Shown piece by piece: positions 14,185 to 22,737 of a stretch of DNA of 64,000 bases. Below the pieces are notes generated by a model. It was given only the letters and a program-made list of their open reading frames with translations. It was not told the origin of the DNA and ran no database searches. Source of the stretch: Ottowia oryzae (lineage in GTDB: Bacteria; Pseudomonadota; Gammaproteobacteria; Burkholderiales; Burkholderiaceae_C); contig NZ_CP027666.1 of NCBI RefSeq assembly GCF_003008535.1, positions 620,001-684,000 on the forward strand. The letters are read 5' to 3'. The translations under genes were made by a program, and so were the position numbers. Each line of letters begins with the position of its first letter. Within the stretch, counting starts at the first letter, position 1.

Positions 14185-14694
14185 ATGCGATTCGACAACG
14201 CCATCGTCCAAACCCGCTGGACCAGCCCGCTGGGCCCCATGGTGCTGGCCGCCACGGCGCGCGGCCTGGCCGGCGCCTGGTTTGAAGGCCAACGGCACGA
14301 GCCCGACCACAGCGCCTGGCCCGCCGCGCCCGATCACCCCACGCTGCGCGCCGCCGCCGCGCAGCTGGCCGAGTACTTCGCCGGCCAGCGCCAGCATTTC
14401 GATCTGCCGCTGGACATGTCGGGCGGCACCGCCTTTCAGCAGGCGGTGTGGCGCGCGCTGACGCAGATCGCCCCTGGCAGCACCACGCGCTACGGCGCGC
14501 TGGCGGCGCAGCTGGGCCAGCCCACCGCCGTGCGCGCCGTGGGCGCCGCCGTGGGGCGCAACCCGGTCAGCGTGATCGTGCCCTGCCACCGCGTGCTGGG
14601 CGCCGATGGGTCGCTGACCGGCTACGCGGGCGGCCTGCCGCGCAAGCAGGCGCTGCTGGATCTGGAAGGCGCAGCCAGCGCCCGGCTGCTGTGA
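14185..14694 (+). CDS. ogt: Methylated-DNA--[protein]-cysteine S-methyltransferase
   Basis: Suicide repair enzyme of 169 residues that takes the methyl group from O6-methylguanine. The active-site motif is in NPVSVIVPCHRVLGADGSLTG; the helix before it (GAAVGRNP) and the FQQAVWRALTQIAPGSTTRYG wing are also family-typical. It lies in an operon with the Ada/AlkA fusion, giving a two-gene alkylation-repair unit. Confidence 0.95.
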   Translation: MRFDNAIVQTRWTSPLGPMVLAATARGLAGAWFEGQRHEPDHSAWPAAPDHPTLRAAAAQLAEYFAGQRQHFDLPLDMSGGTAFQQAVWRALTQIAPGSTTRYGALAAQLGQPTAVRAVGAAVGRNPVSVIVPCHRVLGADGSLTGYAGGLPRKQALLDLEGAASARLL

Positions 14695-14743
14695 GCGAGG
14701 TGGCCACCGAAACAGCGGGCGCAGGCGCAGACAGCAATGCGTG

Positions 14744-15034
14744 ACTGCCGGAGTTCGTGCTGCTGGCCGCGCTGTGGGGCGCGTCCTTCCTGTTTGCCCG
14801 GGTGGTGGGTGTGGCGCTGGCCGTGCTGTGCAGCGCCGTGGCCTACGTGCTGTATTTCAGGCTGATCGCGGGCGCCGGCCCTTCGCGTGCGGTGGCGGTG
14901 ACGTGATCCCGGTGGTTGCCGTGGCCTACGGCGCGCTGCTGCTGGGCGAGCGTGTCACGCCGTGGGTGCTGGGCTGCGGCGCCTTGGTGCTGGGCACGGC
15001 GCTGGCCACGGGGGCGCTGCGGTGGCAGCGCTGA
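14744..15034 (+). pseudogene. Remnant of a DMT/EamA-family transporter
   Basis: Two pieces of an EamA-type protein. The first piece reads PEFVLLAALWGASFLFARV, the usual N-terminus, and jumps at once to the sixth-helix region AYVLYFRLIAGAGPSRAV. A one-base frame change near 14905 then leads to PVVAVAYGALLLGERVTPWV, the last two helices. The middle of the gene (about 150 residues) is missing. It follows ogt by about 50 bp and no complete frame survives. Confidence 0.8.
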
Positions 15035-15093
15035 ATGAGCGGCCTTACGGGTTCAGAAGGCGCTGCGTAGCGCACCGCCACCATCCGTTTACT

Positions 15094-15150
15094 CTGATTT
15101 TGATAGCTGTCAGCGCTGGCCGCACCTGCGCCAGAGCCGATTTGATTCAG
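15094..15150 (+). repeat. Dispersed palindromic element
   Basis: TTTTGATAGCTGTCAGCGC ... CACCTGCGCCAGAGCC, one of the best-preserved copies, between the DMT remnant and the CsgG-like gene. Confidence 0.7.
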
Positions 15151-15209
15151 ATTCTGCACTCGGGCTGACCGCGCACCCAGCCCCGCCACGGCCCGGGCGC
15201 CGTGCCCTG

Positions 15210-16178
15210 TCAGCGCTGCTTGCGCCCGCGCGGTACGTTTTGCGGGGTGTAGGTTGGTTGCGGCGTGGCGCCGCCGTCCACACCCAGCCGGCCGCCGCCG
15301 CCCAGGCCCTGGCCTTGCACGGTTTGGGCGCGGTAGTTGCGCAGGCTGATCACCATCTGGTTGAACGCGTCCATGAAGGCGGCGCTGATCACCTTGCCCT
15401 GCGGTGTGTTGGTGTACCCGCCCAGGCCCGCGCCCGCGCCGCCGCCCACCAGGCCGCCGAACAGATTCAGGTCGCTCTTGGAGGCGCTGCCTTCCGACGC
15501 GGCCACCTGCACGCCCGAGCGGTTGTCCACCAGCGTCAGCAGGGCGCTGGCCTGGCGCGTCTGCAGGCCACCGCCCACGGCCGCCACGGCGCGCCCGCGC
15601 CCGCCGCCGATCAGCCCGCCCAGCACGCCGCCAATGCCGCCGGCGTTGTCGCTGCTGAAGACCACCTCGGGCGACAGGCCGTAGTCGGACGCCACCATCT
15701 GCCCGCCGCCGAAGTTGCTGCCCCGGCGCATTTCGCCCGAGCGCTGCAGGTCGCGCTCGCGGTTCATGGCGCGCATGCCGGCGGCGCCGCGCTCCACCAC
15801 CACGAAGCAGTTCGATTGCTGCACCAGCAGGCGCAGCAGGTTGGCGGTGGGCGGCAGTTTGTATTCGCCAGTCAGCACGGTGTACCAGCCGGCGGATTGG
15901 TTTTCGACCAGCGACACGGTGCCCAGGGGCGAGGCGCAGCGCTCCAGCGCGCCGCTGGCGCCGCTGGTGGCCGAGCCCGCCGCGCTGCCGGTGGCCACGG
16001 TCTTGGCGTCCTGGCTGCCCATCTTCATGTCGGTGGTTTCGCAGCCGGCCAGCAGCGCCGCCACCGCCACGGCGGCCAGCGCCCAGGTGGTGCGCGGCGT
16101 GCGGCTTGGCGTGCCGGTGGGGGCGTGTGAGGGCGTTGGCGAGAGGGTTAGCGAGGGGGTTGGCGAATAAGCGGCCAT
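15210..16178 (-). CDS. CsgG-like outer-membrane lipoprotein
   Basis: Protein of 322 residues related to CsgG (curli secretion/assembly lipoprotein family). The signal segment TWALAAVAVAALLAGCET ends in a lipobox with C as the lipidated residue. Family features follow: NLLRLLVQQSNCFVVVERG, RDLQRSGEMRRGSNFGGGQM and ISAAFMDAFNQMVISLRNYR. ATG 16178 has GGAGG just upstream. The 25 residues before the signal segment are a low-complexity Pro/Ser/Thr run, unusual for a lipoprotein, so the true start could lie further in. No other curli genes are nearby; it may serve another secreted protein. Confidence 0.85.
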   Translation of the reverse strand: MAAYSPTPSLTLSPTPSHAPTGTPSRTPRTTWALAAVAVAALLAGCETTDMKMGSQDAKTVATGSAAGSATSGASGALERCASPLGTVSLVENQSAGWYTVLTGEYKLPPTANLLRLLVQQSNCFVVVERGAAGMRAMNRERDLQRSGEMRRGSNFGGGQMVASDYGLSPEVVFSSDNAGGIGGVLGGLIGGGRGRAVAAVGGGLQTRQASALLTLVDNRSGVQVAASEGSASKSDLNLFGGLVGGGAGAGLGGYTNTPQGKVISAAFMDAFNQMVISLRNYRAQTVQGQGLGGGGRLGVDGGATPQPTYTPQNVPRGRKQR

Positions 16179-16441
16179 GCTGTTCCTCCGTCCGCGCGCC
16201 GGGGCGCGCCTTCCTGGTTCGTTGATGCGGTGGGGGCCGCTGCGGCCCGCGCCCGGCCACGCCCCGACCGTCACTTCAGGGCGTTGGGCCGGGCGCTGCG
16301 CGAGTCAGCCCCATGCTTGTTACCGATCGTACGAAGATGCCCCGCGCGTGACCATCTGACGGACGGCCTAGGCCGAATGGCCAATGCCAGCGTGCCCGCG
16401 CAGCACGCAGGCGATGGCACCACGCCATGAATGGATACGTA

Positions 16442-16481
16442 CAAAAAAGACTGCCCGCGTTGGCTGGACCAGCGCGGGCAG
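16442..16481 (-). terminator. Rho-independent terminator of the repeat-protein gene
   Basis: CTGCCCGCG at 16451-16459 pairs with CGCGGGCAG at 16473-16481, with further pairs in the loop; on the minus strand it is followed by TCTTTTTTGT. It lies about 33 bp past the stop at 16514. Confidence 0.8.
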
Positions 16482-16513
16482 CTATTGAAAAATGAGCAAA
16501 AAGGGCGCCCGGA

Positions 16514-19036
16514 TCAGTTCGGCGCCACGCCCAGGGCGCGCACGGTTTCGATGTCGAGGTAGCCGTGCACCGGCAGGCCGCGCGCGTGTTGGTAACGCGC
16601 CACCGCTTCCAGCGTCTGCTGGCCCAGCACGCCGCTTTCAGCGCCGGGGTTGAAGCCGCCGGCCTGCAGCGCGCGCTGCACTTCCTGAATCTTCTGCGGC
16701 GAGGTGTTCGTCTCGCACATCACTTCGCGTTTTTCCTCGCGCGCTTCGCTGACCTTGACCAGCCAGCTCAGCGTGTCGTACACGGCGGGCACGTCCACCA
16801 CGCGGGTGGTGGCGGGCTGGTCGATGACCTGGCGGGTTTCGGTGCGGTACACGGCGGGCACGACCTCGTCGCGCACGCTGGCGGCCTTGGCCACTTCCTG
16901 GCGCGACACGGGCTGCACCAGCGCGGGCACTTCCACCTGGCGCAGGCTGGCGGGCTGGTCCACGGCGTAGCGGGTAACGGCCGTGGTTTCGGCAGGCACG
17001 TCCACTTCGCGCGTGACTTCGGGGCGCACCAGCACCTGCTTGGGCACGCTCTTGTAGGTGGCGGGGATGGTCACCGCCTCGGTGCGGGCGGGCTCCACTT
17101 CCACGCGGCGCTTGATGGTGCGGTAGGCCTCGGGCACCTCGACCACGCGCACGGTGGCGGCTTGTTCGGGCACGTAGCGCGTCACGTTGCGGTATTCGGC
17201 GGGGATGACCACCTCGCGCACCCAGCTGTCGGGCGCCAGCGCGCGGTCCAGCTGCACGCCAGGGCCTTGCTTGACGCTGGCGACGCGGCTCACGCGCTGG
17301 CCGGTGGGCGTGGCCACCAGCTCGCCCGCGTGGTTGAACTGAAAGCCCAGGGCGCGGGCGCGGTCGAAGTCGACCTCGGTGTGGTACACGCTTTGGTACA
17401 CGGCGGGCACGGCTTCGGTGCGCACGGTGGCTTCGCGCACGACGGTCTGACGCGTCACGTTCTTGTATTCGGCGGGCACCGGCACGTCGCTGACGGTGGC
17501 GGGTGCGCGCAGCACCTGACGGGTGACGGTCTGGTACTGGGCGGGCACATCGACCAGGCACCACACATCGTCTTCAAGGTTGGTGTTGTCGGACAGGGTC
17601 AGGCCCGTGTCCACCACGCCGCGCGGCACGCCGCCGGTGGCCGCCGCCACCTGGGTGCGTCCTTCAACGCGGTAGCCCTTGAACTGGCCGGACGGGTCCA
17701 CCACGAAGCCGCGCACAGGCACCACGTCGACGGCCTGGTTCACCCAGGCGCGGCCCCGGCGCCATTCGCGGTAGGGCTCGCTGACTTTGACCTGCTCGGT
17801 CACCACGTCGTAGGCGGCGGGCACGGCTTCGCGGCGCACGCTGGCCGGGCGCACTTCCACGGGCACCACGGCGGTTTCCATCGCGGCGGGCACCGGCACG
17901 ACCTTGGTGGTGGCGGCGCTGCGCAGGCGCTGCTCGGCCACCTGCTTGGTAGGCAGCACAACGGGCACGTACTGCAGCACCTCGGGGCGCACCAGCACGC
18001 GTTCGACCTCGCTGCGGTAGCGGGTGGGCACGGTTTCAGTGCGGGTGGTGGCGGCGTTGACCAGCACGCGCTCTTGCACCTCTTTGTACTTGGCGGGAAT
18101 CACGCGCTGGATGGTGTGCTCGGGCACATCGACCACGCGCTCGAAGACGTTCTTGTAGATCGGCGGCTGCACCTCGTAGCGGGTGGTGGCCGCGCGGGTG
18201 GTGAGCTGTTCGGTGGTGGTCTTGAAGGTGGGGGCCACCGGCTCGTCGCGCACGCCGGCGGGGCGCACCACGACTTGCTCGGTGACGGTGCGCAGCTGGG
18301 CGGGCTCGACCACCTGCTGGCGGGTTTCGGGCTGCACCAGCACCTGCTCGGTCACCGTCTTGTAGGTGGCGGGAATCACTTCCTCGCGCTGGGTGGCGGG
18401 CGCGACCAACACGCGCTCGCTGCGGGTTTCAAAGCGCGCGGGGTACAGCACGTTGGCAAAGCACTGGTTCGGCAGCGCCTCGATGCGCGCGGGCGCGGGT
18501 TGGGCCACGGTGGGCGCGGGCGGCACGGGGCGCGGCAGGTTGCCGGAAAAGCCGTTGTCGCACTGCGCCATGGTGGCGCGCACCGGCTGGCCAGCGGCGT
18601 CGGTGTACAGGTTCAGCCGCATGTCGGGGCTGAACGGCACCCATTTGCCCACCAGTTCGGGCGTGATGTCGGGGCGGCCCTGGGCGTGGCGGATGCCCAG
18701 GTCGCAGGCGCCGCGCGCGTAGTCGGCGGCGGCGTAGCGCAGGCCCGCAGCCTGCGCGGTGGCGCTGGCCAGCTCGCTCAGGCGGATGGTGCGCACCGCC
18801 GCTTCACCCTTTTTGCGGGCGGCGGGGCGGGTGGTGACTGGCTGGTAGTAGCGCGCATTGCCGGCCTGCACGGCGGCATCGCATTCGGCGGCGCTGTCGT
18901 AGCCGACGTTGCCATGCGGGTCGGTGACCATGCCCGCCTGCGCCGCCGTGGCCAGCGCAAGGGTGCCGCCCAAGAGACCTGCGCGGCGCAGCGCAGTGTG
19001 GACAGACACGGATTTCTTTGTTTTGGCGGACTTCAT
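16514..19036 (-). CDS. Secreted repeat protein with C-terminal peptidoglycan-binding domain
   Basis: Exported protein of 840 residues. Signal peptide ALRRAGLLGGTLALATAAQA ends about residue 35. From ~200 to ~765 it is built of about 20 units of 22-23 residues, rough consensus V-T-x-Q-V-x-V-x-P-A-x-x-R-x-x-x-V-P-A-x-Y, for example TEQVLVQPETRQQVVEP and TRQVLRAPATVSDVPVPAEY. Two longer inserts interrupt the series near its middle. The last ~65 residues are a PG_binding_1 domain (KIQEVQRALQAGGFNPG, LGQQTLEAVARYQHARGLP). ATG 19036 is preceded by GAGGAAAG. The protein is probably periplasmic or cell-wall associated; function unknown. It is downstream in sense from nothing obvious and has its own terminator. 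Confidence 0.85.
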   Translation of the reverse strand: MKSAKTKKSVSVHTALRRAGLLGGTLALATAAQAGMVTDPHGNVGYDSAAECDAAVQAGNARYYQPVTTRPAARKKGEAAVRTIRLSELASATAQAAGLRYAAADYARGACDLGIRHAQGRPDITPELVGKWVPFSPDMRLNLYTDAAGQPVRATMAQCDNGFSGNLPRPVPPAPTVAQPAPARIEALPNQCFANVLYPARFETRSERVLVAPATQREEVIPATYKTVTEQVLVQPETRQQVVEPAQLRTVTEQVVVRPAGVRDEPVAPTFKTTTEQLTTRAATTRYEVQPPIYKNVFERVVDVPEHTIQRVIPAKYKEVQERVLVNAATTRTETVPTRYRSEVERVLVRPEVLQYVPVVLPTKQVAEQRLRSAATTKVVPVPAAMETAVVPVEVRPASVRREAVPAAYDVVTEQVKVSEPYREWRRGRAWVNQAVDVVPVRGFVVDPSGQFKGYRVEGRTQVAAATGGVPRGVVDTGLTLSDNTNLEDDVWCLVDVPAQYQTVTRQVLRAPATVSDVPVPAEYKNVTRQTVVREATVRTEAVPAVYQSVYHTEVDFDRARALGFQFNHAGELVATPTGQRVSRVASVKQGPGVQLDRALAPDSWVREVVIPAEYRNVTRYVPEQAATVRVVEVPEAYRTIKRRVEVEPARTEAVTIPATYKSVPKQVLVRPEVTREVDVPAETTAVTRYAVDQPASLRQVEVPALVQPVSRQEVAKAASVRDEVVPAVYRTETRQVIDQPATTRVVDVPAVYDTLSWLVKVSEAREEKREVMCETNTSPQKIQEVQRALQAGGFNPGAESGVLGQQTLEAVARYQHARGLPVHGYLDIETVRALGVAPN

Positions 19037-19278
19037 GATGCACTTTCCTCGGCGCATGGCTGGATGCTTGGCACGGCCACGCCCTGCGGGCGCAGCGATT
19101 CAGCATCAAATAGTAACCTCAGCACCCGCCAAAACGGCTGAGTTGGCGGTCACTTGCGCCGCAAATGCAACAAACTGCGTGAAATTACGAGCCAACGTGG
19201 CGAGCGCGCGCCGGGCGGCACCGGGGCCGCAGGGCCATCTGGCGCCCCGCCGGACAGCAGCGACGGGGCGCCGCGCGC

Positions 19279-20019
19279 TCAATGCCCCAGCACGTCGATG
19301 CGCGCCGGGGGCAGGTTGGCCAGCACGCGTTCGCTGTGCTGGCGCACCAGCCCGCTGGCCTGCCAGGGTGAGGCGCCGCGCAGCGCGTAGGTGAATTGCA
19401 CCAGCCGCCCCTGTGGCGCCAGGGCCTGGGCGCCGGCGTGCAGGATGCGCTGACGCACCGGCGCCGGGATGGACAGCAGCGGCAGGCCCGAGACGATGGT
19501 GTGGATCGGCTGCGGCAAGCCGTCCTGTCCGGCGGGCAGGCGGCCGGCGGCGTGCCAGTCCGTCAGCTCGGCGGCGTCGCCTTGCATCACGCACACGTCG
19601 GGAAAGCGGCGGCGCAGGTGCTCGGCCAGCGCGGCCGATTGTTCGACCACCACCAGGCGATGCGGCGGCACGCCGTGCGCCAGCAGCGCGGCGGTGATCA
19701 CGCCAGTGCCGCCGCCCAGCTCCACCACCAGGCCAGACGGGTGCGCGCCCACCAGCGCCGCCATGCGCGCAGCCAGCCGGGGCGAGCTGGCGCAGATGGC
19801 ACCCACGCTGGCGGGCTGGGCCACCAGTTCACGCAGGAAAAGGGATTGGGGCGACCGCGCCACGGCCAGATCCATCGCGCGGCGCACCCGGGCCACACCA
19901 ACGCGGGCCGCCCGCGTGGCCAGTGCCGTGCCCGCCACCCCGGTGCCCTCGCGCCGGGCCAGGCGGGCCAGGGCGCGAACGCCAGGGGTGCGGACAACGC
20001 GGTTGTTCTGCAGTCGCAT
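19279..20019 (-). CDS. SAM-dependent methyltransferase, phospholipid N-methyltransferase-like
   Basis: Protein of 246 residues. The SAM site is VVELGGGTGVITAALLAHG, followed by the acidic LVVVEQSAALAEHL and CVMQGDAAELTDW. FLRELVAQPASVGAICASS before it and TIVSGLPLLSIP after it match the PmtA-like/rRNA adenine dimethylase-like group, which methylates phosphatidylethanolamine in some bacteria. The N-terminal 45 residues are basic and variable. Lipid substrate is an inference from family only. Confidence 0.82.
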   Translation of the reverse strand: MRLQNNRVVRTPGVRALARLARREGTGVAGTALATRAARVGVARVRRAMDLAVARSPQSLFLRELVAQPASVGAICASSPRLAARMAALVGAHPSGLVVELGGGTGVITAALLAHGVPPHRLVVVEQSAALAEHLRRRFPDVCVMQGDAAELTDWHAAGRLPAGQDGLPQPIHTIVSGLPLLSIPAPVRQRILHAGAQALAPQGRLVQFTYALRGASPWQASGLVRQHSERVLANLPPARIDVLGH

Positions 20020-20319
20020 GAGCAGAGTGGGGCTGCTGGAAAGGGGTGGAGCTTATACCGATCCCACGCGCCTCGGGCCCCGAAATGTAACGAGCGCCGG
20101 GCCTGGCAGGCGGGCCCTTGCGATGACGTCACGCACGGGCTGAAGAACACCCCAGCGGGCCGCTGGCGACGCTCCTCAGCGGTGCACATCGGCTGCCCAA
20201 CGCCGACGCAAAGCGCCCGCCAGTGGGCGGACGCGGTCACCCGCGCCCAACTCGATGGGCGCTGCTGAACTGGCCGCCAGCGCGACCAGACGACCTACGA
20301 CCGGCGACCGACCGGCCCC
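20020..20319. other. Intergenic stretch, 300 bp
   Basis: GC-rich sequence between the methyltransferase start and the parB stop (both genes on the minus strand). No gene, strong hairpin or known site seen. Confidence 0.5.
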
Positions 20320-21315
20320 TCAGCCGCCCGCCGCCCCGCCCCCGGCTGCGCGCAGGCGCTCGATCAGGCCGTTCAGCTCGTCCATCGAGCCGAAATGCAC
20401 CGCCACTTCGCCCACGGGCTGCAGCTTGCCGCCCTGGCGTTGCTGCTTTTTCACGCGCACTTCGACCTGCGCGGTCAGCAGGTCGGACAGCTCTTCCTCC
20501 ACCCGCCGCACGTCGCCCGATTTGTCGGCGCTGCGCGCGGGCTTGCGCGGCGCGGTCAGGTTGAATTCGGCGCCCAGCTTTTTGACCAGCGCCTCGGCCT
20601 CGCGCACCGACAGCTTGCGCGCGCTGACCTGGTTGGCCGCCGTGATTTGCGCCGCGCCGTCCAGCGCCAGCAGCGCGCGGGCGTGGCCCATGTCGATGTC
20701 GCCGGCCATCAGCATGGTTTGCACCGGCTCGGTCAAGTTCAGCAGGCGCAGCAGGTTGCTGGCGGCGCTGCGGCTTTTGCCCACTGCCTGGGCGGTTTGC
20801 TCGTGCGTCAGCCCGAAATCGTCGATCAGGCGGCGCAGGCCCTGCGCCTCTTCCAGCGGGTTGAGGTCTTCGCGCTGGATGTTTTCGATCAGCGCCATCG
20901 CGGCGGCGGCCTCGTCGGGCACGTCGCGCACCAGCACCGGCACCTCGTCCAGGCCCGCCAGGCGCGCCGCGCGAAAGCGCCGTTCGCCCGCGATAATTTC
21001 GTAGTTTGCTTCTGTTTTGCTAGCTGCCGGCGCTTGTCCTGCCTGCGCTGGCGCCTTGTTCGCTGCTGAAAGCCGCCGCACCAGGATCGGCTGCATCACG
21101 CCCTGCGACTTGATGCTTTCGGCCAGCTCGTACAGCGCGCCTTCGTCCATGTGCGTGCGCGGCTGGTACTGGCCGGCCTGCAGCGCGTCCAGGCGCAGCA
21201 TCATCGGCGTGCCGGCCGGGGTGGTGGGCGCGTCGCCGGTGGCGGGGTCGAGTGCCGAGGGCGCCAGCAGCGCCTCCAGGCCGCGGCCAAGGCCTTTGGG
21301 TTTTTTGGTGACCAT
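20320..21315 (-). CDS. parB: Chromosome partition protein ParB, with an in-frame repeat insert
   Basis: CTP-dependent DNA clamp of 331 residues that loads at parS. It starts MVTKKPKGLGRGLEALL. The N-terminal CTP domain has YQPRTHMDEGALYELAESI and YEIIAGERRFRAARLAGL; the helix-turn-helix centre is THEQTAQAVGKSRSAASNLL; the C-terminal dimer domain ends the protein. Between QPILVRRL and YEIIAGERR lie about 22 extra residues (83-104, rich in Ala/Gln/Pro) encoded by a copy of the dispersed palindrome. ParB usually has a short loop here. parA is about 4.5 kb away on the same strand. Confidence 0.95.
   Translation of the reverse strand: MVTKKPKGLGRGLEALLAPSALDPATGDAPTTPAGTPMMLRLDALQAGQYQPRTHMDEGALYELAESIKSQGVMQPILVRRLSAANKAPAQAGQAPAASKTEANYEIIAGERRFRAARLAGLDEVPVLVRDVPDEAAAAMALIENIQREDLNPLEEAQGLRRLIDDFGLTHEQTAQAVGKSRSAASNLLRLLNLTEPVQTMLMAGDIDMGHARALLALDGAAQITAANQVSARKLSVREAEALVKKLGAEFNLTAPRKPARSADKSGDVRRVEEELSDLLTAQVEVRVKKQQRQGGKLQPVGEVAVHFGSMDELNGLIERLRAAGGGAAGG
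21003..21058 (+). repeat. Dispersed palindromic element inside parB
   Basis: GTTTTGCTAGCTGCCGGCGC ... CCTGCGCTGGCGCC, inserted in frame into the CTP-domain loop of parB (residues 83-104). Confidence 0.75.
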
Positions 21316-21529
21316 GGGTGTCGGTGGTGGGCAGACCGCCGTTGCGGGCCGGGCGGCGCGGCGCGGGCGGTAAAAATCGGTTCGGGGCAGTGTAGCAACC
21401 AGGGCCGATTCGAGGGCTGGGCGCCGGTGTGACGGGCGGGGCGGAGCCGCAAGCCGCGCGCTGCGTCGGCCGGTCACGGCGCGGCTGGCCGCGCACCCGG
21501 CGTGGCTGCGCCGCCGAGTGGCGCTTTCT

Positions 21530-21580
21530 ACTGTTTTGATAGCTGCCAGCGCTGGCTGCGTGGGCGCTGGCGGGCTATGG
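21530..21580 (+). repeat. Dispersed palindromic element
   Basis: TGTTTTGATAGCTGCCAGCG ... GGGCGCTGGCGGGC in the 292-bp gap between parB and the next minus-strand gene. Confidence 0.7.
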
Positions 21581-21607
21581 GATAGGCAAACCCAAACTGT
21601 CACCCGC

Positions 21608-22435
21608 CTACCCCGGCGCCGCAACGTGCGCCCACATGTCGGCCCGCGCGCCCTTGGGCGCAGGCCCCGCGTAGGCGGGCGCTACCTCGACGGGGCCTTG
21701 GTTGTCGCACTGCGTCACGGCCCACTGGCTGGGCCGAAAGCGCGCCTGCGGGCCGTCTGGCTCGGGCTGGCCGAACTCGGCCACGGTGTCCCTTTCGATC
21801 AGCGGCACCTCGAACAGCGCCTGCGCGCCCTGGCGGCAAGGCAGCGCGCTGCGCTGCGGGTCGGGTACCCAGGCGCTGGCCTGCGGGTCGAAATGAAAAA
21901 CGGGGCGAATGGCCTGGTCTTGCGCCAGTTCCAACCTGGCCGGGTACACCTGCATGGCCGTCGCCCAGACGCCCGCCACCTGCACCGGGTGCGCAAAGCG
22001 CACGGCGCGCAAGCCTGCCAGGCCCAGCGGGCGCTGGGGCTCGCCGTTGTCGAACGGGTCGTAGCGGTCGATCAGGCTGCCGCGCGGGATGCGCAGCTCG
22101 CCATACTGAAAGTCGCGCGGCAGCACGAAATGGCGGCGGCTGGCGCGGTAGTGGGCCGCCAGTTCAGCGTCGCTTTGAAAGCGCGCCATCGTGTACGCCA
22201 CGCAGCCCGTCCACGCCAGGCACAGGGTGGCCACGCCGAGCACCGCGCACCGGGCCGGCGTGAAAAACCGCGTGGCGAACTCGCGCTCGGGCGGCCTGCC
22301 GCCGGGCTGCCACCACCGCCACCCTTGCAAGCGCCAGGCGACGCCCAGCAAATACAGCGTCAGCCCCAGGCCGAGCAGCGGCACGCCCAAGAGCATCAGC
22401 AGCTGTAGCGCGGACCAGGGTGCAAACGGAATCAT
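21608..22435 (-). CDS. Membrane-anchored protein of unknown function
   Basis: Protein of 275 residues. Two hydrophobic segments (LLMLLGVPLLGLGLTLYLLG near residue 20 and FTPARCAVLGVATLCLAWTG near 65) are followed by a soluble domain of about 190 residues with mixed strands (QYGELRIPRGSLIDRYDPFD). No recognised family. Gene context (next to parB, convergent with nothing) gives no function. Confidence 0.7.
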   Translation of the reverse strand: MIPFAPWSALQLLMLLGVPLLGLGLTLYLLGVAWRLQGWRWWQPGGRPPEREFATRFFTPARCAVLGVATLCLAWTGCVAYTMARFQSDAELAAHYRASRRHFVLPRDFQYGELRIPRGSLIDRYDPFDNGEPQRPLGLAGLRAVRFAHPVQVAGVWATAMQVYPARLELAQDQAIRPVFHFDPQASAWVPDPQRSALPCRQGAQALFEVPLIERDTVAEFGQPEPDGPQARFRPSQWAVTQCDNQGPVEVAPAYAGPAPKGARADMWAHVAAPG

Positions 22436-22737
22436 GGCGAGGGGCGATGGGGCGGGTGGTCAAACACAGCGGGGAAGGCGAGGGGGCGTTGCCAGGGCAG
22501 GCTCAAGGCGATCTCGACGCGACTCAGAGCAAAGGCGATCAGGTACTGCACACCCCGCAAGCCGCGCCCATGCACCAAGATGCAGCGCGTGCGCATCGGG
22601 CGGCGCCCTGGCCCCGAGGGCGGTCATTTTCCCAGGCGCGGGCGCGTCGCCTCCTAGAATGCCCGGCTGGCACCTCTGGTGCCAATTCGATCCCCTGGCC
22701 GCCCCGCGCGGTGGCCCGCTTTGCGTGTTGCCCCCTT

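Noticed and set aside
16565..19141. Very long open frame on the plus strand opposite the repeat protein
   Set aside because: It is the antisense shadow of a GC-rich repetitive gene. Its product is low-complexity Gly/His/Ala sequence with no domain, while the minus strand has a signal peptide, ribosome site and known C-terminal domain.
22420..22737. N-terminal extension of the MFS protein from GTG 22420
   Set aside because: The added 106 residues are charged and repetitive and overlap the divergent gene's start; transporters of this type begin close to S-A-Y-R-A-L-F.
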